From DASPKT01 sp035626475 (GTDB lineage: Bacteria > Pseudomonadota > Alphaproteobacteria > Azospirillales > Azospirillaceae): DNA of 64,000 bases. The stretch is from the NCBI GenBank assembly GCA_035626475.1, contig DASPNP010000078.1:1-64000 (forward strand). The letters are read 5' to 3'. The notes below the pieces were generated by a model. The model was not told the origin of the DNA and made no database searches. It saw only the letters and a program-made list of their open reading frames with translations. Positions 1 to 7,745 of the stretch are shown here, piece by piece (within the stretch, counting starts at the first letter, position 1; each line of letters opens with the position of its first letter). The position numbers and the translations under genes are program-made.

Positions 1-260
1 ACCCGGCGGCGGCGCACCGGCAGCTTGAGGAAGTCCTCGCCCGCGAACTGCACCTCGCCGGCGTCAGGCGTCTCGAGGCCCGCGAGCACGCGCAGCAGCG
101 TCGTCTTGCCCGAGCCTGAGGGCCCAAGCAGCGCCAGGAACTCCTTGTCCTTGGCCTGCAGCGAGACGTTCTTGAGCGCCGGGAAGCGGCCGTAGACCTT
201 GGAGATCCCGCGGATCTCCAGGGCTTCGCTCTCAGTGTCGGCGGTTGGCTGATAGTTCAC
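1..260 (-). CDS. cysA: Sulfate/thiosulfate ABC transporter ATP-binding subunit CysA (partial, N-terminal part)
   Basis: This is the ATPase of a sulfate/thiosulfate importer; it acts on the cytoplasmic face of the membrane with CysT and CysW. Only the first 86 codons are in the window; the rest lies beyond the left edge. The translation shows a normal ABC start, with the Walker A motif GPSGSGKTT near residues 46-54 followed by LLRVLAGLETPDAG. I chose the GTG at 260 because the frame is open and the N-terminus fits; it overlaps the end of cysW by 29 bases, which suggests translational coupling. The family call is firm. The sulfate assignment rests mainly on the two permease genes upstream. Confidence 0.85.
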   Translation of the reverse strand, partial: MNYQPTADTESEALEIRGISKVYGRFPALKNVSLQAKDKEFLALLGPSGSGKTTLLRVLAGLETPDAGEVQFAGEDFLKLPVRRRR

Positions 261-1083
261 CGGAATGGCGCCACTCCAGGCCTGTCTTGAGGACGAGGGT
301 GAGGACCCCAAGTCCGGCGAGGATCGAAGCCGCGGCGAACGCGCCGACGGAGTCATAGTCATTGTAGAGCACCTCGACGTGGAGCGGCAGGGTGTTGGTG
401 AGGCCCCGGATGTGGCCCGAGACCACCGAGACCGCGCCGAACTCGCCCATGGCGCGCGCATTGCAGAGCAGGACGCCGTAGAGCAGCGCCCAGCGGATGT
501 TGGGCAGGGTCACCCGCCAGAAGGTCTGCCAGCCGCTGGCGCCCAGGCTCAGCGCCGCCTCCTCGTCCTCCTGCCCCTGCTCCTGCATCAGCGGGATCAG
601 CTCGCGCGCGACGAAGGGGAAGGTGACGAAGATGGTCGCCAGCACGATGCCGGGCACGGCGAAGATGATCTGGATGTCGTGCTCGCGCAGCCAGGGGCCC
701 ATGAGCCCGTGCAGGCCGAACAGCAGCACGTAGACCATGCCCGAGATGACGGGCGAGACCGAGAAGGGCAGGTCGATGAGCGTGATCAGCAGGCTCTTGC
801 CCGGGAACTGGAACTTGGCGATGGCCCAGGAGGCGGCGACGCCAAACACCAGGTTGGCCGGCACGGCGATGGCGGCGACCAGCAGCGTCAGCCGGACGGC
901 CGCCAGCGCGTCGGGTTCGGCCAGCGCCTCCAGATAGGGCCCGAAGCCCTTCTCCAGCGCCTGCACGAACACGGCCAGCAGCGGCATCGCCAGGAAGGCC
1001 GCCAGGAACAGCAGGGCGGTGGCGATCAGGGCGAAGCGGGTCCAGCGGGACTCCGCCAGGGCGGGGCGGGCGGTCTCAGCCAT
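232..1083 (-). CDS. cysW: Sulfate ABC transporter permease CysW
   Basis: This is one of the two inner-membrane permease subunits of the sulfate/thiosulfate importer. The 283-residue product is of usual length, with about six hydrophobic segments beginning at residues 16-40. It carries the EAA loop that contacts the ATPase (EEAALSLGASGWQTFWRV, about residues 170-187) and the CysW-like ending of the transport domain (GEFGAVSVVSGHIRG). It overlaps cysT by 8 bases and cysA by 29, so the three genes form one operon. No periplasmic sulfate-binding protein gene is adjacent in the window; it must be elsewhere. Confidence 0.93.
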   Translation of the reverse strand: MAETARPALAESRWTRFALIATALLFLAAFLAMPLLAVFVQALEKGFGPYLEALAEPDALAAVRLTLLVAAIAVPANLVFGVAASWAIAKFQFPGKSLLITLIDLPFSVSPVISGMVYVLLFGLHGLMGPWLREHDIQIIFAVPGIVLATIFVTFPFVARELIPLMQEQGQEDEEAALSLGASGWQTFWRVTLPNIRWALLYGVLLCNARAMGEFGAVSVVSGHIRGLTNTLPLHVEVLYNDYDSVGAFAAASILAGLGVLTLVLKTGLEWRHSGELSANRRH

Positions 1084-1957
1084 GGCGGGCCCGGGTCCAG
1101 CGTTGCAGCAGGTTGATGCCCAGCAGCATCAGGAAGGACAGCCCCAGCATCAGCGTGGCGATGACCGTGGCGCCGTTGTAGTCGAACTGCTCCAGCCGGA
1201 TGATGATCAGCAGCGGCACGATCTCCGACACCTTGGGCAGGTTGCCGGCGATGAAGATGACGCTGCCGTACTCGCCGACGCCGCGCGCGAAGGCGAGCGC
1301 GAAGCCGGTGATCAGCGCCGGCAGGAAGGTCGGCACCAGCACGCGGGAGAAGGTCTGCCAGCGGGTGGCGCCCAGCGAGGCCGCGGCCTCCTCGACCTCC
1401 GCCTCCAGCTCCTGCAGCACCGGCTCCACCGTGCGCACGACGAAGGGCAGGCCGATGAAGACCAGCGCCACGACGATGCCCAGCGGCGTGAAGGCGACCT
1501 TGATCCCCATCGCCGCGAACCACTGGCCGATCCAGCCGTTCGGGGCGTAGAGCGCGGCGAGCGCGATGCCGGCCACGGCCGTGGGCAGGGCGAAGGGCAG
1601 ATCGACCATCGCGTCGATGATCTTGCGGCCGGGGAAGCGGTAGCGCACCAGCACCCAGGCGACGATCAGGCCGAACACCGCGTTGACGGCGGCGGCGATC
1701 AGCGCCGTGCCGAAGCTCACCCGGAAGGCGTGCAGCACGCGCGGCTGGGTGGCGATGTCCCAGAACTGGGCGGGGCCGACGCTGGCCGCCTTCAGCGCCA
1801 TGACGCCCAGCGGCACCAGCACGATCAGACCGAGATAGGCCAGCGTGAAGCCCATGGCCGGGCCGAAGCCCGGCAGGATGGTCTGCTTCACCCAGCGCTT
1901 GCGGTGCGTCCGGACGGTGACGGCGGAGGGGAGGGGCACGGACATCTCGACGCTCAC
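1076..1957 (-). CDS. cysT: Sulfate ABC transporter permease CysT
   Basis: This is the second membrane subunit of the sulfate/thiosulfate importer and the first gene of the cysTWA operon. From the GTG at 1957 it encodes 293 residues, the usual size; GGGGAGG lies 5-6 bases upstream of this GTG. An ATG four codons later (1945) is possible. The frame stays open upstream to 2170, but that extra part is proline/arginine-rich and unlike the family. The EAA motif reads EEAAASLGATRWQTFSRV, and the region GEYGSVIFIAGNLP is characteristic of CysT. Confidence 0.92.
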   Translation of the reverse strand: MSVEMSVPLPSAVTVRTHRKRWVKQTILPGFGPAMGFTLAYLGLIVLVPLGVMALKAASVGPAQFWDIATQPRVLHAFRVSFGTALIAAAVNAVFGLIVAWVLVRYRFPGRKIIDAMVDLPFALPTAVAGIALAALYAPNGWIGQWFAAMGIKVAFTPLGIVVALVFIGLPFVVRTVEPVLQELEAEVEEAAASLGATRWQTFSRVLVPTFLPALITGFALAFARGVGEYGSVIFIAGNLPKVSEIVPLLIIIRLEQFDYNGATVIATLMLGLSFLMLLGINLLQRWTRARHG

Positions 1958-2267
1958 GCCCGCCTCCCCGCCGGCACCGCCGGTCCGGGCGACGCCACGC
2001 GGCGCTTGCGGACGGCGCGATCCTTGCCGACGATCCGGTGATCCGTCCGGTGGGCAGGAGGGCGCTTCATGGGCATGTGCCGCGGTCCCCGTTGCGGTTG
2101 AGGGAAGATTAATGCACAGGGGCGCCGCACCGCACAACCACCCCGAATGTGTCGAAGGGCACGATTTCACATTCTACCTATGCGCCAAAGTGTAAGCGGC
2201 ACACCTGTTTTGTGTGAAATAGCGGAAAAGAACAGCATCGATCGAACGGGCAGGGAAGGGGACGAGG
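1958..2267. promoter_or_regulatory. Divergent intergenic region between cysT and the SDR gene
   Basis: This 310-base gap must hold the promoters of the leftward cysTWA operon and the rightward SDR gene. Its middle part (about 2150-2240) is clearly richer in A/T than its surroundings. It contains a spaced inverted repeat, TTTCACA near 2166-2172 and TGTGAAA near 2213-2219, which might be operator half-sites. I see no convincing sigma70 hexamers and no gene. Confidence 0.35.
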
Positions 2268-3134
2268 ATGGCGGGTGCGGCGGTACGGCTGGGACAGCGC
2301 TTTCCCGGAAGACGGGCCCTGGTGACGGGCGCGGCCTCGGGGCTGGGGCGGGAAGTGGCGCTGGCCCTGGCGCGCGCGGGCTGGCGGCTCGCGGCGCTGG
2401 ACCTGAACGCGGACGGGCTGGCGAAGGTTGCCGGCGAGCTGAGCGCCGCCGGAGCGTCCAAGGTCCACACCGGCACGGTCGACGTGCGCGACGCCGAAGC
2501 CATGGCGGTGGCCTACGCCCAGGCGGCGGAGGCGCTCGGCGGGCTGGACCTGGTGGTCAACAACGCCGGCGTCGCGGTCGGCGGCCGCTTCCTGGAGACG
2601 CCGGTCGAGGATTGGCGCTGGGTGCTGGACATCAACCTGCTGGGCATGGTGAACGGCTGCCGCGCGGCGCTGCCGCTGCTGCTGGCGGGCGGCGGCGGGC
2701 ATGTGGTGAACGTCGCCAGCGCCGCGGCCTTCGGCACCATGCCGGGCATGGCTGCCTACAACGCCTCCAAGGCGGCGGCCCTGTCGCTGACCGAGACGCT
2801 GCACTGCGAGTACCTCGACGACGACAGGCTCTCCTTCTCCTGCGTCATGCCGGTGTTCTTCAAGACGGGGCTGGGCGACGCCATGCGCGCGCCGCCCGCC
2901 GAACGGACGGCGGGCCGCCTCCTGATGGACAATGCCGACTTCACCGCCGCCGACGCCGCGCGCTTCCTGCTGGAGGGGGTGGCGGCGAAGGAGTTTTACG
3001 TCTTCTGCCCGCCCAGGGTGCGGGGCTTCTGGCGCTTCAAGCGGTTCCTGCCGATGGCCTTCATGCGCAAGGTGCCGGCGATGCGGCAGAAGCGGCTTGA
3101 GGCGCTGATGGCGGCGGGCAAGGCCCCGACTTGA
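2268..3134 (+). CDS. SDR family NAD(P)-dependent oxidoreductase
   Basis: This is a classical short-chain dehydrogenase/reductase, a cytosolic enzyme with a Rossmann fold; the substrate cannot be told from sequence. In its 288 residues are the nucleotide-binding TGAASGLG (20-27), NNAG (98-101), the catalytic Ser near 151 and the YNASK active site (Tyr164, Lys168). The C-terminal 50 residues are basic and aromatic (RGFWRFKRFLP), seen in SDRs acting on lipophilic substrates, but that is only suggestive. The start ATG follows AGGGGACGAGG. It is transcribed alone, divergent from cysT. Confidence 0.88.
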   Translation: MAGAAVRLGQRFPGRRALVTGAASGLGREVALALARAGWRLAALDLNADGLAKVAGELSAAGASKVHTGTVDVRDAEAMAVAYAQAAEALGGLDLVVNNAGVAVGGRFLETPVEDWRWVLDINLLGMVNGCRAALPLLLAGGGGHVVNVASAAAFGTMPGMAAYNASKAAALSLTETLHCEYLDDDRLSFSCVMPVFFKTGLGDAMRAPPAERTAGRLLMDNADFTAADAARFLLEGVAAKEFYVFCPPRVRGFWRFKRFLPMAFMRKVPAMRQKRLEALMAAGKAPT

Positions 3135-3186
3135 GGGATAGGGAGGGGCGGTGGCGGGCGCGGACGGCGCGTGCTAGGCTCCGCCC

Positions 3187-3405
3187 ATGGAGATCCGCCC
3201 CATCGACCCGTTGCAGACCGCGCTCCAGGGCGCCGTCGACAGCACCGCCCGACTGACCGAGAGCGTCCAGGCGCTGGCGGAGGGCAACCTCGACCCGGCC
3301 GTCCTGCTGGACATCCGCTCGGCTGAGGTCGCCGTGGCCGCCAACGTCAAGGTCGCCCAGGCCGCCGACGAGAGCTTCAAGCGCCTGCTGGACGTGCTGG
3401 CGTAG
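3187..3405 (+). CDS. Small protein of unknown function (72 aa)
   Basis: This short reading frame has normal high-GC codon usage and an amphipathic composition: MEIRPIDPLQ at the start, and a C-terminal helix AEVAVAANVKVAQAADESFK. I do not recognise the family. The C-terminal helix faintly resembles the ends of flagellar rod or hook-associated proteins, but there is no flagellar context here. No strong ribosome binding site is visible. It converges with the Clp1-like gene; palindromic repeat A lies between them. Confidence 0.5.
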   Translation: MEIRPIDPLQTALQGAVDSTARLTESVQALAEGNLDPAVLLDIRSAEVAVAANVKVAQAADESFKRLLDVLA

Positions 3406-3423
3406 GGCGGTAGCTGCCGCGCC

Positions 3424-3506
3424 GTAGGTCGCATGGAGCCGCAGGCGCAATGCGACGCTGATCCGCTGGGAATGTCGCATTGCGGCTTCGCCTCCATGCG
3501 ACCTAC
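3424..3506. repeat. Solo palindromic repeat A (inner module of the composite element)
   Basis: This 83-base imperfect palindrome has outer arms GTAGGTCGCATGGAG and CTCCATGCGACCTAC and inner arms around GCAATGCGAC / GTCGCATTGC, so it could fold into a long hairpin. The same module occurs alone at 28177-28258 and inside larger elements at 40747-40826, 49198-49280 and 53474-53556. It lies between two convergent genes, ending 3 bases before the stop codon of the Clp1-like gene. Confidence 0.9.
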
Positions 3507-3509
3507 GGG

Positions 3510-4304
3510 TCAAGCTCCGAGTGGCCGGTCGCGTCCTTCAGCGTCCAGCATCATCACTCCCCACCGCACCTTCCCGACCTCCTCCACCGGCGGCGCCAGC
3601 AGCTGCAGGCCGTCCGCGTTCCATCCCTGAAGCTGGGCGAGCGCCCGGTCCTCGCCCCGGGCGTCGGCCAAGCAGGCCAGTAGGCCGGAGGCGGCGCCTT
3701 CGGGCAGGGGCGGGGCGGCCTCCGGAGCCAGGGTGACCGGCACGGCATCCCGGAGATGCGCCTGGAAGACCGCGCGGCGGGCGGCGCGGCGTTCGCCGTC
3801 GGTCTTGCGGCGGGCCAGCGGAGAGGGGGCCAGCGCCGCCAATTCGACGTCGGGGCGGGCCGTCGCCAGGGCCGCCCGCTCCGGCCAGTCGCCCAGCGTC
3901 ACGACCAGGGCGGGCGCCGCCGCGTCGATCGTCGCGAGGGTCAGCGGGTGCCCCGGTCCCCGGACCAGCCCGCCGGTATTGATCACCAGCGGCCCATCCG
4001 CCCCGCCCAGCGAGGCGATGCCGTGGAGCAGCGCCGCCCGCGCGCGCAACGGGTCGGTGCTGCCGGCGAAACGCATTCGTTCCAGCGTGCCGTCGGCGCG
4101 GCCCAACGTCACGCAGGCCGGCGGCCCCACCATCTTCTGGCCGAGGTCGGAATCCAGCAGCCTGGCCCCGGCGGCATCGGCCAGCAGCCGGCAGAGCGTG
4201 CTCTTGCCGGCATCGGGCGGGCCGAGGACCAGGATGCGGGGAAAGTCGGCGGCGCGCTCCAGCAGGGCGCGCCAATCGGCGGGAATGTCGGGGGTGGCGC
4301 TCAC
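3510..4304 (-). CDS. Clp1/Grc3/NOL9-like polynucleotide 5'-hydroxyl kinase domain protein
   Basis: This 264-residue protein looks like a member of the CLP1_P family (PF16575), ATP-dependent kinases that phosphorylate 5'-OH ends of RNA or DNA. Visible are the P-loop GPPDAGKST (28-36), the following LLDSDLGQKMVGPP (49-62), which corresponds to the Asp-x-Asp-x-Gly-Gln segment of Clp1/NOL9, then AGSTDP and the strand LVINTGGLVRGPG. It lacks the extra N- and C-terminal domains of the eukaryotic proteins. The GTG start overlaps the pth stop codon by 4 bases (GTGA), so it is translated with pth in the rplY-pth operon. That suggests a role in RNA processing or repair, which is an inference. Another P-loop kinase family is possible but fits less well. 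Confidence 0.7.
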   Translation of the reverse strand: MSATPDIPADWRALLERAADFPRILVLGPPDAGKSTLCRLLADAAGARLLDSDLGQKMVGPPACVTLGRADGTLERMRFAGSTDPLRARAALLHGIASLGGADGPLVINTGGLVRGPGHPLTLATIDAAAPALVVTLGDWPERAALATARPDVELAALAPSPLARRKTDGERRAARRAVFQAHLRDAVPVTLAPEAAPPLPEGAASGLLACLADARGEDRALAQLQGWNADGLQLLAPPVEEVGKVRWGVMMLDAEGRDRPLGA

Positions 4305-4906
4305 GCCTCGCCGGCGGGGCCGCGGCGCATCGGCTTGGGCGGCTGCACCAGCATCGCCAGCCGGGTCATGTACTTCTCCGCCTCGCCCTGGCAGAGCAGG
4401 GGGAACTCGGCGGCCGCCGCGTCCAGCAGCTGGTCGACCCAGGCCTCCTCGGCCTTGGCGAAGTTCGACAGGACGTAGCCGTTGACCAGCTCCTTGGCGC
4501 CGGGATGGCCGATGCCCAGGCGCACGCGCCAGTAATCCTTGCCGATATGCTCGTCGATGGAGCGCAGGCCGTTATGGCCGCCATGGCCGCCGCCCTGCTT
4601 CACGCGGACGCGCGCCGGCGGCAGGTCCAGCTCGTCGTGCAGGACGATGACCTGGTCCGGGATCAGCTTGTAGAAGCGCATCGCCTCGCCGACCGACTGG
4701 CCGGAGAGGTTCATGAAGGTCTGGGGCTTGAGCGCATAGACCTTCTCGCCCTCGACCGTGCCCTCCGCGGTCAGCCCCTGGAAGCGCTTCTTCCAGGGGC
4801 CGAGGCGGAAGCGGTCGGCGAGCCGGTCCACCGCCATGAACCCGATGTTATGGCGGTGGCGGGCATAGTCCGGGCCGGGATTGCCCAGACCGACGACCAG
4901 TTTCAT
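4301..4906 (-). CDS. pth: Peptidyl-tRNA hydrolase
   Basis: This cytosolic enzyme releases tRNA from stalled peptidyl-tRNA. The product has 201 residues, as usual. It begins MKLVVGLGNPGPDYARHRHN, containing the conserved Asn and the catalytic His near residue 20; further family motifs are KPQTFMNLSGQSV, LHDELDLP and GGHGGHNGLRSI. It follows rplY by 6 bases and is itself followed by the Clp1-like gene with a 4-base overlap. rplY-pth adjacency is widespread in proteobacteria. Confidence 0.97.
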   Translation of the reverse strand: MKLVVGLGNPGPDYARHRHNIGFMAVDRLADRFRLGPWKKRFQGLTAEGTVEGEKVYALKPQTFMNLSGQSVGEAMRFYKLIPDQVIVLHDELDLPPARVRVKQGGGHGGHNGLRSIDEHIGKDYWRVRLGIGHPGAKELVNGYVLSNFAKAEEAWVDQLLDAAAAEFPLLCQGEAEKYMTRLAMLVQPPKPMRRGPAGEA

Positions 4907-4912
4907 CGCTGC

Positions 4913-5518
4913 TTACGCCGTGGCGGCGGCAGCGTTGTCCTCCGAGCGCATGCCCGACGGAGCGGCCAGCGTCGCGACGGTGAAGTCGCGGTCCGTGATG
5001 GTCGGACGCACGCCCTCGGGCAGCTTGAAGGCGCTGATATGCACCGACGAGCCCACGTCGAACCCGGCGAGCGACACCGTCAGGTGCTCCGGGATGTCGT
5101 TGGCACGGCAGTACACCTCGACGTCGTGGCGCACGATGTTCAGCATCGCGCCCTTCTTCAGGGCCGGCGACTGCTCATGGTCGGTGAACACGACCGGGAT
5201 CTTCACGACGATCTCGGTGGTGTCGCTGACGCGCAGGAAGTCGACATGCAGCGGACGGTCGGTGACCGGGTCGAACTGGACGTCGCGCGGCAGGGTGCGG
5301 TAGGTGGCGCCGTCGACGGTCACGTCGAACAGGTGCGTGAAGAAGCCCGGCTTGTGCAGCTCGCGGGTGAACCCCCGGTTCTCCAGGGAGATCATCACCG
5401 GCTTCTCCTTGTTGCCGTAGATCACGGCAGGGATGCGCCCGTCGCGGCGAGTCTGGCGGGCGGTCCCCTTGCCGGCCCGCTGACGCACCTCGGCGGTCAG
5501 CGCGATAATCTGGGTCAT
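4913..5518 (-). CDS. rplY: 50S ribosomal protein L25 (general stress protein Ctc form)
   Basis: This protein binds 5S rRNA in the large ribosomal subunit. The long Ctc form has an N-terminal L25 domain (about residues 5-95, including the RxGKGTARQTRRDGRIPAVIYG region) and a C-terminal beta domain, in all 201 residues. The ATG at 5518 was chosen over one six codons upstream because GAGGAG lies 6 bases before it and MTQIIALTAEVR fits the family start. It is the first gene of rplY-pth-Clp1-like. Confidence 0.96.
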   Translation of the reverse strand: MTQIIALTAEVRQRAGKGTARQTRRDGRIPAVIYGNKEKPVMISLENRGFTRELHKPGFFTHLFDVTVDGATYRTLPRDVQFDPVTDRPLHVDFLRVSDTTEIVVKIPVVFTDHEQSPALKKGAMLNIVRHDVEVYCRANDIPEHLTVSLAGFDVGSSVHISAFKLPEGVRPTITDRDFTVATLAAPSGMRSEDNAAAATA

Positions 5519-5537
5519 CGTACGCTCCTCAAGCAAA

Positions 5538-5649
5538 CGGACCCGACGGGGCGACCAGGCCCCCGGGTCCGGGGTTGTGCGCCAGCCTCCAGGGGTGCTG
5601 AGCGCGGAAGTGAATGCGCGGGTGTAGGCGCGCGGACGCGGGAAGTCAA
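5538..5649 (-). promoter_or_regulatory. Putative sigma70-type promoter and leader of rplY-pth
   Basis: On the minus strand a -35 box TTGACT (5644-5649) is followed after exactly 17 bases by TACACC (5621-5626), a plausible sigma70 promoter. The roughly 95-base leader that follows contains an 8-base inverted repeat (CGGACCCG at 5538-5545 and CGGGTCCG at 5564-5571) just upstream of the rplY ribosome binding site, which might fold and affect translation. Both points rest on inspection only. Confidence 0.45.
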
Positions 5650-5659
5650 GTTCAGCCTT

Positions 5660-5855
5660 ATCCTTCTCCCCTTGCGGGAGAAGGATGGGACCCGCCGCGA
5701 AGCGGTGGGAGGATGAGGGGGGGGCCGGGCGGCAGCCCGGACCTTCTCGACGGGTGACTTTGTGTCAGGGTGGAGAGCGTCCGGCTTCGCCGTCCAACCC
5801 CTCACCCTCCCACGCTGCGCGTGGGCCCCTCCCTCTCCCGCAAGGGGCGAGGGAT
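5660..5855. repeat. MITE-like repeat, family R2, copy a
   Basis: This is a 196-base element whose two ends are each a hairpin of the type ATCCTTCTCCCC-TTGCGGGAGAAGGAT, with subterminal GC-rich inverted segments (CCGGGCGGCAGCCCGG). Related copies are at 21011-21210 and 31471-31707. It sits between the end of prs and the promoter of rplY and stops 1 base before the prs stop codon. Confidence 0.85.
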
Positions 5856-5856
5856 G

Positions 5857-6789
5857 TTAGTCGAACAGCGAGGACACCGACCGCTCGTGGCTGATGCGCT
5901 CGATGGCCTCGGCGATCAGCGGGGCGATGGTCAGCTGGCGGACGTTGCGCGAGACGCGCACCGCCTCGGTCGCCTGGATGCTGTCGGTGGTGACCAGCGC
6001 CTCCAGCGGCGACTGCGCGACGCGGGCGACGGCGCCGCCCGAGAGCACGCCGTGGGTGACGTAGGCGCGCACCGACTTGGCGCCGCGGTCGCTCAGCGCC
6101 ACGGCGGCGTTGCACAGCGTGCCGGCGCTGTCGACGATGTCGTCGACCAGGATGCAGTGGCGGCCCGACACGTCGCCGATGACGTTCATCACCTCCGACA
6201 CGCCGGCGCGCTCGCGCCGCTTGTCGATGATGGCGAGGTCGGCGCCGAGCCGCGTGGCGATGGCGCGGGCGCGCACCACGCCGCCGACGTCGGGCGACAC
6301 GATCATGAGGTTGTCGCGGCCCATCGTCTCCTCGATGTGCTGCACGAAGACGGGCGCGGCCACGAGGTTGTCGGTCGGGATGTCGAAAAAGCCCTGGATC
6401 TGCCCGGCATGCAGATCCATGGTCAGCACCCGGTGGGCGCCGGCCTGGGTGATCAGGTTCGCCACCAGCTTGGCCGAGATGGGCGTGCGCGGGCCGGTCT
6501 TGCGGTCCTGGCGGGCATAGCCGTAGTAGGGGATCACCGCCGTGATGCGGCGGGCCGAGCCCCGGCGCAGCGCGTCGATGGTGACCAGCAGCTCCATGAG
6601 GTTGTCGTTCGCGGGGTAGCTCGTCGACTGGATGACGAACACGTCCTCGCCGCGGACATTCTCCAGCACCTCGACGAACACCTCCATGTCGGAGAAGCGG
6701 CGGATGCTGGCCTTGGTCAGGGGAACCTGCAGGGCGGCCGAGATGGCCTCGGCAAGCGGACGGTTGCTGTTGCCGGCAATGATCTTCAT
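5857..6789 (-). CDS. prs: Ribose-phosphate pyrophosphokinase (PRPP synthetase)
   Basis: This enzyme makes 5-phosphoribosyl-1-pyrophosphate from ribose-5-phosphate and ATP for purine, pyrimidine, histidine, tryptophan and NAD synthesis. The 310-residue product starts MKIIAGNSNRPLA at 6789 with AGGGCGGGT just upstream; the frame continues 23 codons further but without family similarity. Typical segments are SFSD-like RRFSDMEVFVEV, IPYYGYARQDRK, the divalent-cation region MDLHAGQIQGFFDIPTDN and the PRPP-binding loop ILVDDIVDSAGT. It is the fifth gene of the leftward hldD-to-prs block. Confidence 0.97.
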   Translation of the reverse strand: MKIIAGNSNRPLAEAISAALQVPLTKASIRRFSDMEVFVEVLENVRGEDVFVIQSTSYPANDNLMELLVTIDALRRGSARRITAVIPYYGYARQDRKTGPRTPISAKLVANLITQAGAHRVLTMDLHAGQIQGFFDIPTDNLVAAPVFVQHIEETMGRDNLMIVSPDVGGVVRARAIATRLGADLAIIDKRRERAGVSEVMNVIGDVSGRHCILVDDIVDSAGTLCNAAVALSDRGAKSVRAYVTHGVLSGGAVARVAQSPLEALVTTDSIQATEAVRVSRNVRQLTIAPLIAEAIERISHERSVSSLFD

Positions 6790-6976
6790 GACCCGCCCTG
6801 ATATCAAGGGGTTGCGTCGTATTTCGGACCGGTGCGGCCGCTGTCGCCGAACCGTCACGAAGGCGCGCGGACCATATCAATCCGTGTACGGGCTGTAAAC
6901 CGGCGCGGTCTAGGCAGGTTCCCCTTCAGGCGCATGGGACCTATCCCATAAGCCCGTACCCCCTCTGATTTTTCGG

Positions 6977-7744
6977 CTACTCCGCAAGCGCGATGGCGGA
7001 GAGGCAGCGGCCATAGTCCGCCTCGCCCCGCAGCGTCGCTCGCCGGTAGCTGAAGAAGCGGCTCTCCTCCAGCAGGGTGCAGTGGGGCGCCCGCTGCACG
7101 AAGCCGACGCCCGCATCGCCCAGCTTGCCCTCGACGAAGCCGCCCAGATCAAACAGGAAGTGTCCCTCGCGCCGGGAAGGGACGAAGTAGAAATCGTTGC
7201 CCGCGTCGGCCTCCAGCAGCCGGTCGCGGAACTCGGGGCCGACCTCGTAGGAGCGGTGGGAGATGTGCGGGCCGATGCCGGCGACGATGCGGCCGCGCTC
7301 GGCCCCCAGCGCCTCCATGGCCGCAACCGTGCCCTCCACCACGCCGCCGAAGGCACCCTTCCAGCCGGCATGGGCGGCGCCGATCACCTGGGCCTTGGGG
7401 TCGCAGAACAGCACCGGCGCGCAGTCGGCCGTCAGGATGCCCAGCGCCACGCCGGGGCGCTTGGTCACCAGCGCGTCGGCCTTGGGTGCATCCTTGTGGG
7501 CGAAGGGCTGCTCCACCGTCACCACGTCGGGGCTGTGGACCTGATGGACGGTGACCAGGGCATCGGCCGGCAGGTCGAGCGACTCCATGCAGCGGCGGCG
7601 GTTCTCGGTCACCGCGACAGGGTCGTCGTTGGAGCCGAAGCCGACATTCTTGCTGGCGTACAGCCCGGTGGAGACGCCGCCCGCGCGGGTGAAGAAGCCG
7701 TGGCGGACGCAGGCGAGGTCGTTGAAGGCGCCGAGTGTGATCAA
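6977..7744 (-). CDS. pgeF: Peptidoglycan editing factor / purine nucleoside phosphorylase family protein PgeF (YfiH)
   Basis: This 255-residue protein belongs to the YfiH/PgeF (multicopper polyphenol oxidoreductase, LACC1-like) family, reported to act on purine nucleosides and, in E. coli, to prevent wrong amino acids in muropeptides. Conserved segments are HQVHSPDV, ADCAPVLFCD and GAAHAGWKGAFGG (metal-site Cys and His) and the GPHISHRSYEVG loop. The start is TTG, one base after the midA stop codon (TGAATTG), with GAGAG upstream; no ATG or GTG fits better. It appears translationally coupled to midA. Confidence 0.92.
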   Translation of the reverse strand: MITLGAFNDLACVRHGFFTRAGGVSTGLYASKNVGFGSNDDPVAVTENRRRCMESLDLPADALVTVHQVHSPDVVTVEQPFAHKDAPKADALVTKRPGVALGILTADCAPVLFCDPKAQVIGAAHAGWKGAFGGVVEGTVAAMEALGAERGRIVAGIGPHISHRSYEVGPEFRDRLLEADAGNDFYFVPSRREGHFLFDLGGFVEGKLGDAGVGFVQRAPHCTLLEESRFFSYRRATLRGEADYGRCLSAIALAE

Positions 7745-7745
7745 T

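Noticed and set aside
1958..2170. Extended cysT start at 2170
   Set aside because: The added 71 residues are unlike CysT, and GGGGAGG sits correctly before the GTG at 1957.
6905..6960. Weak inverted repeat (ATGGGA-CCTA-TCCCAT) after pgeF as a terminator
   Set aside because: The stem is only 6 base pairs without a T-run in the right direction; too weak to list.
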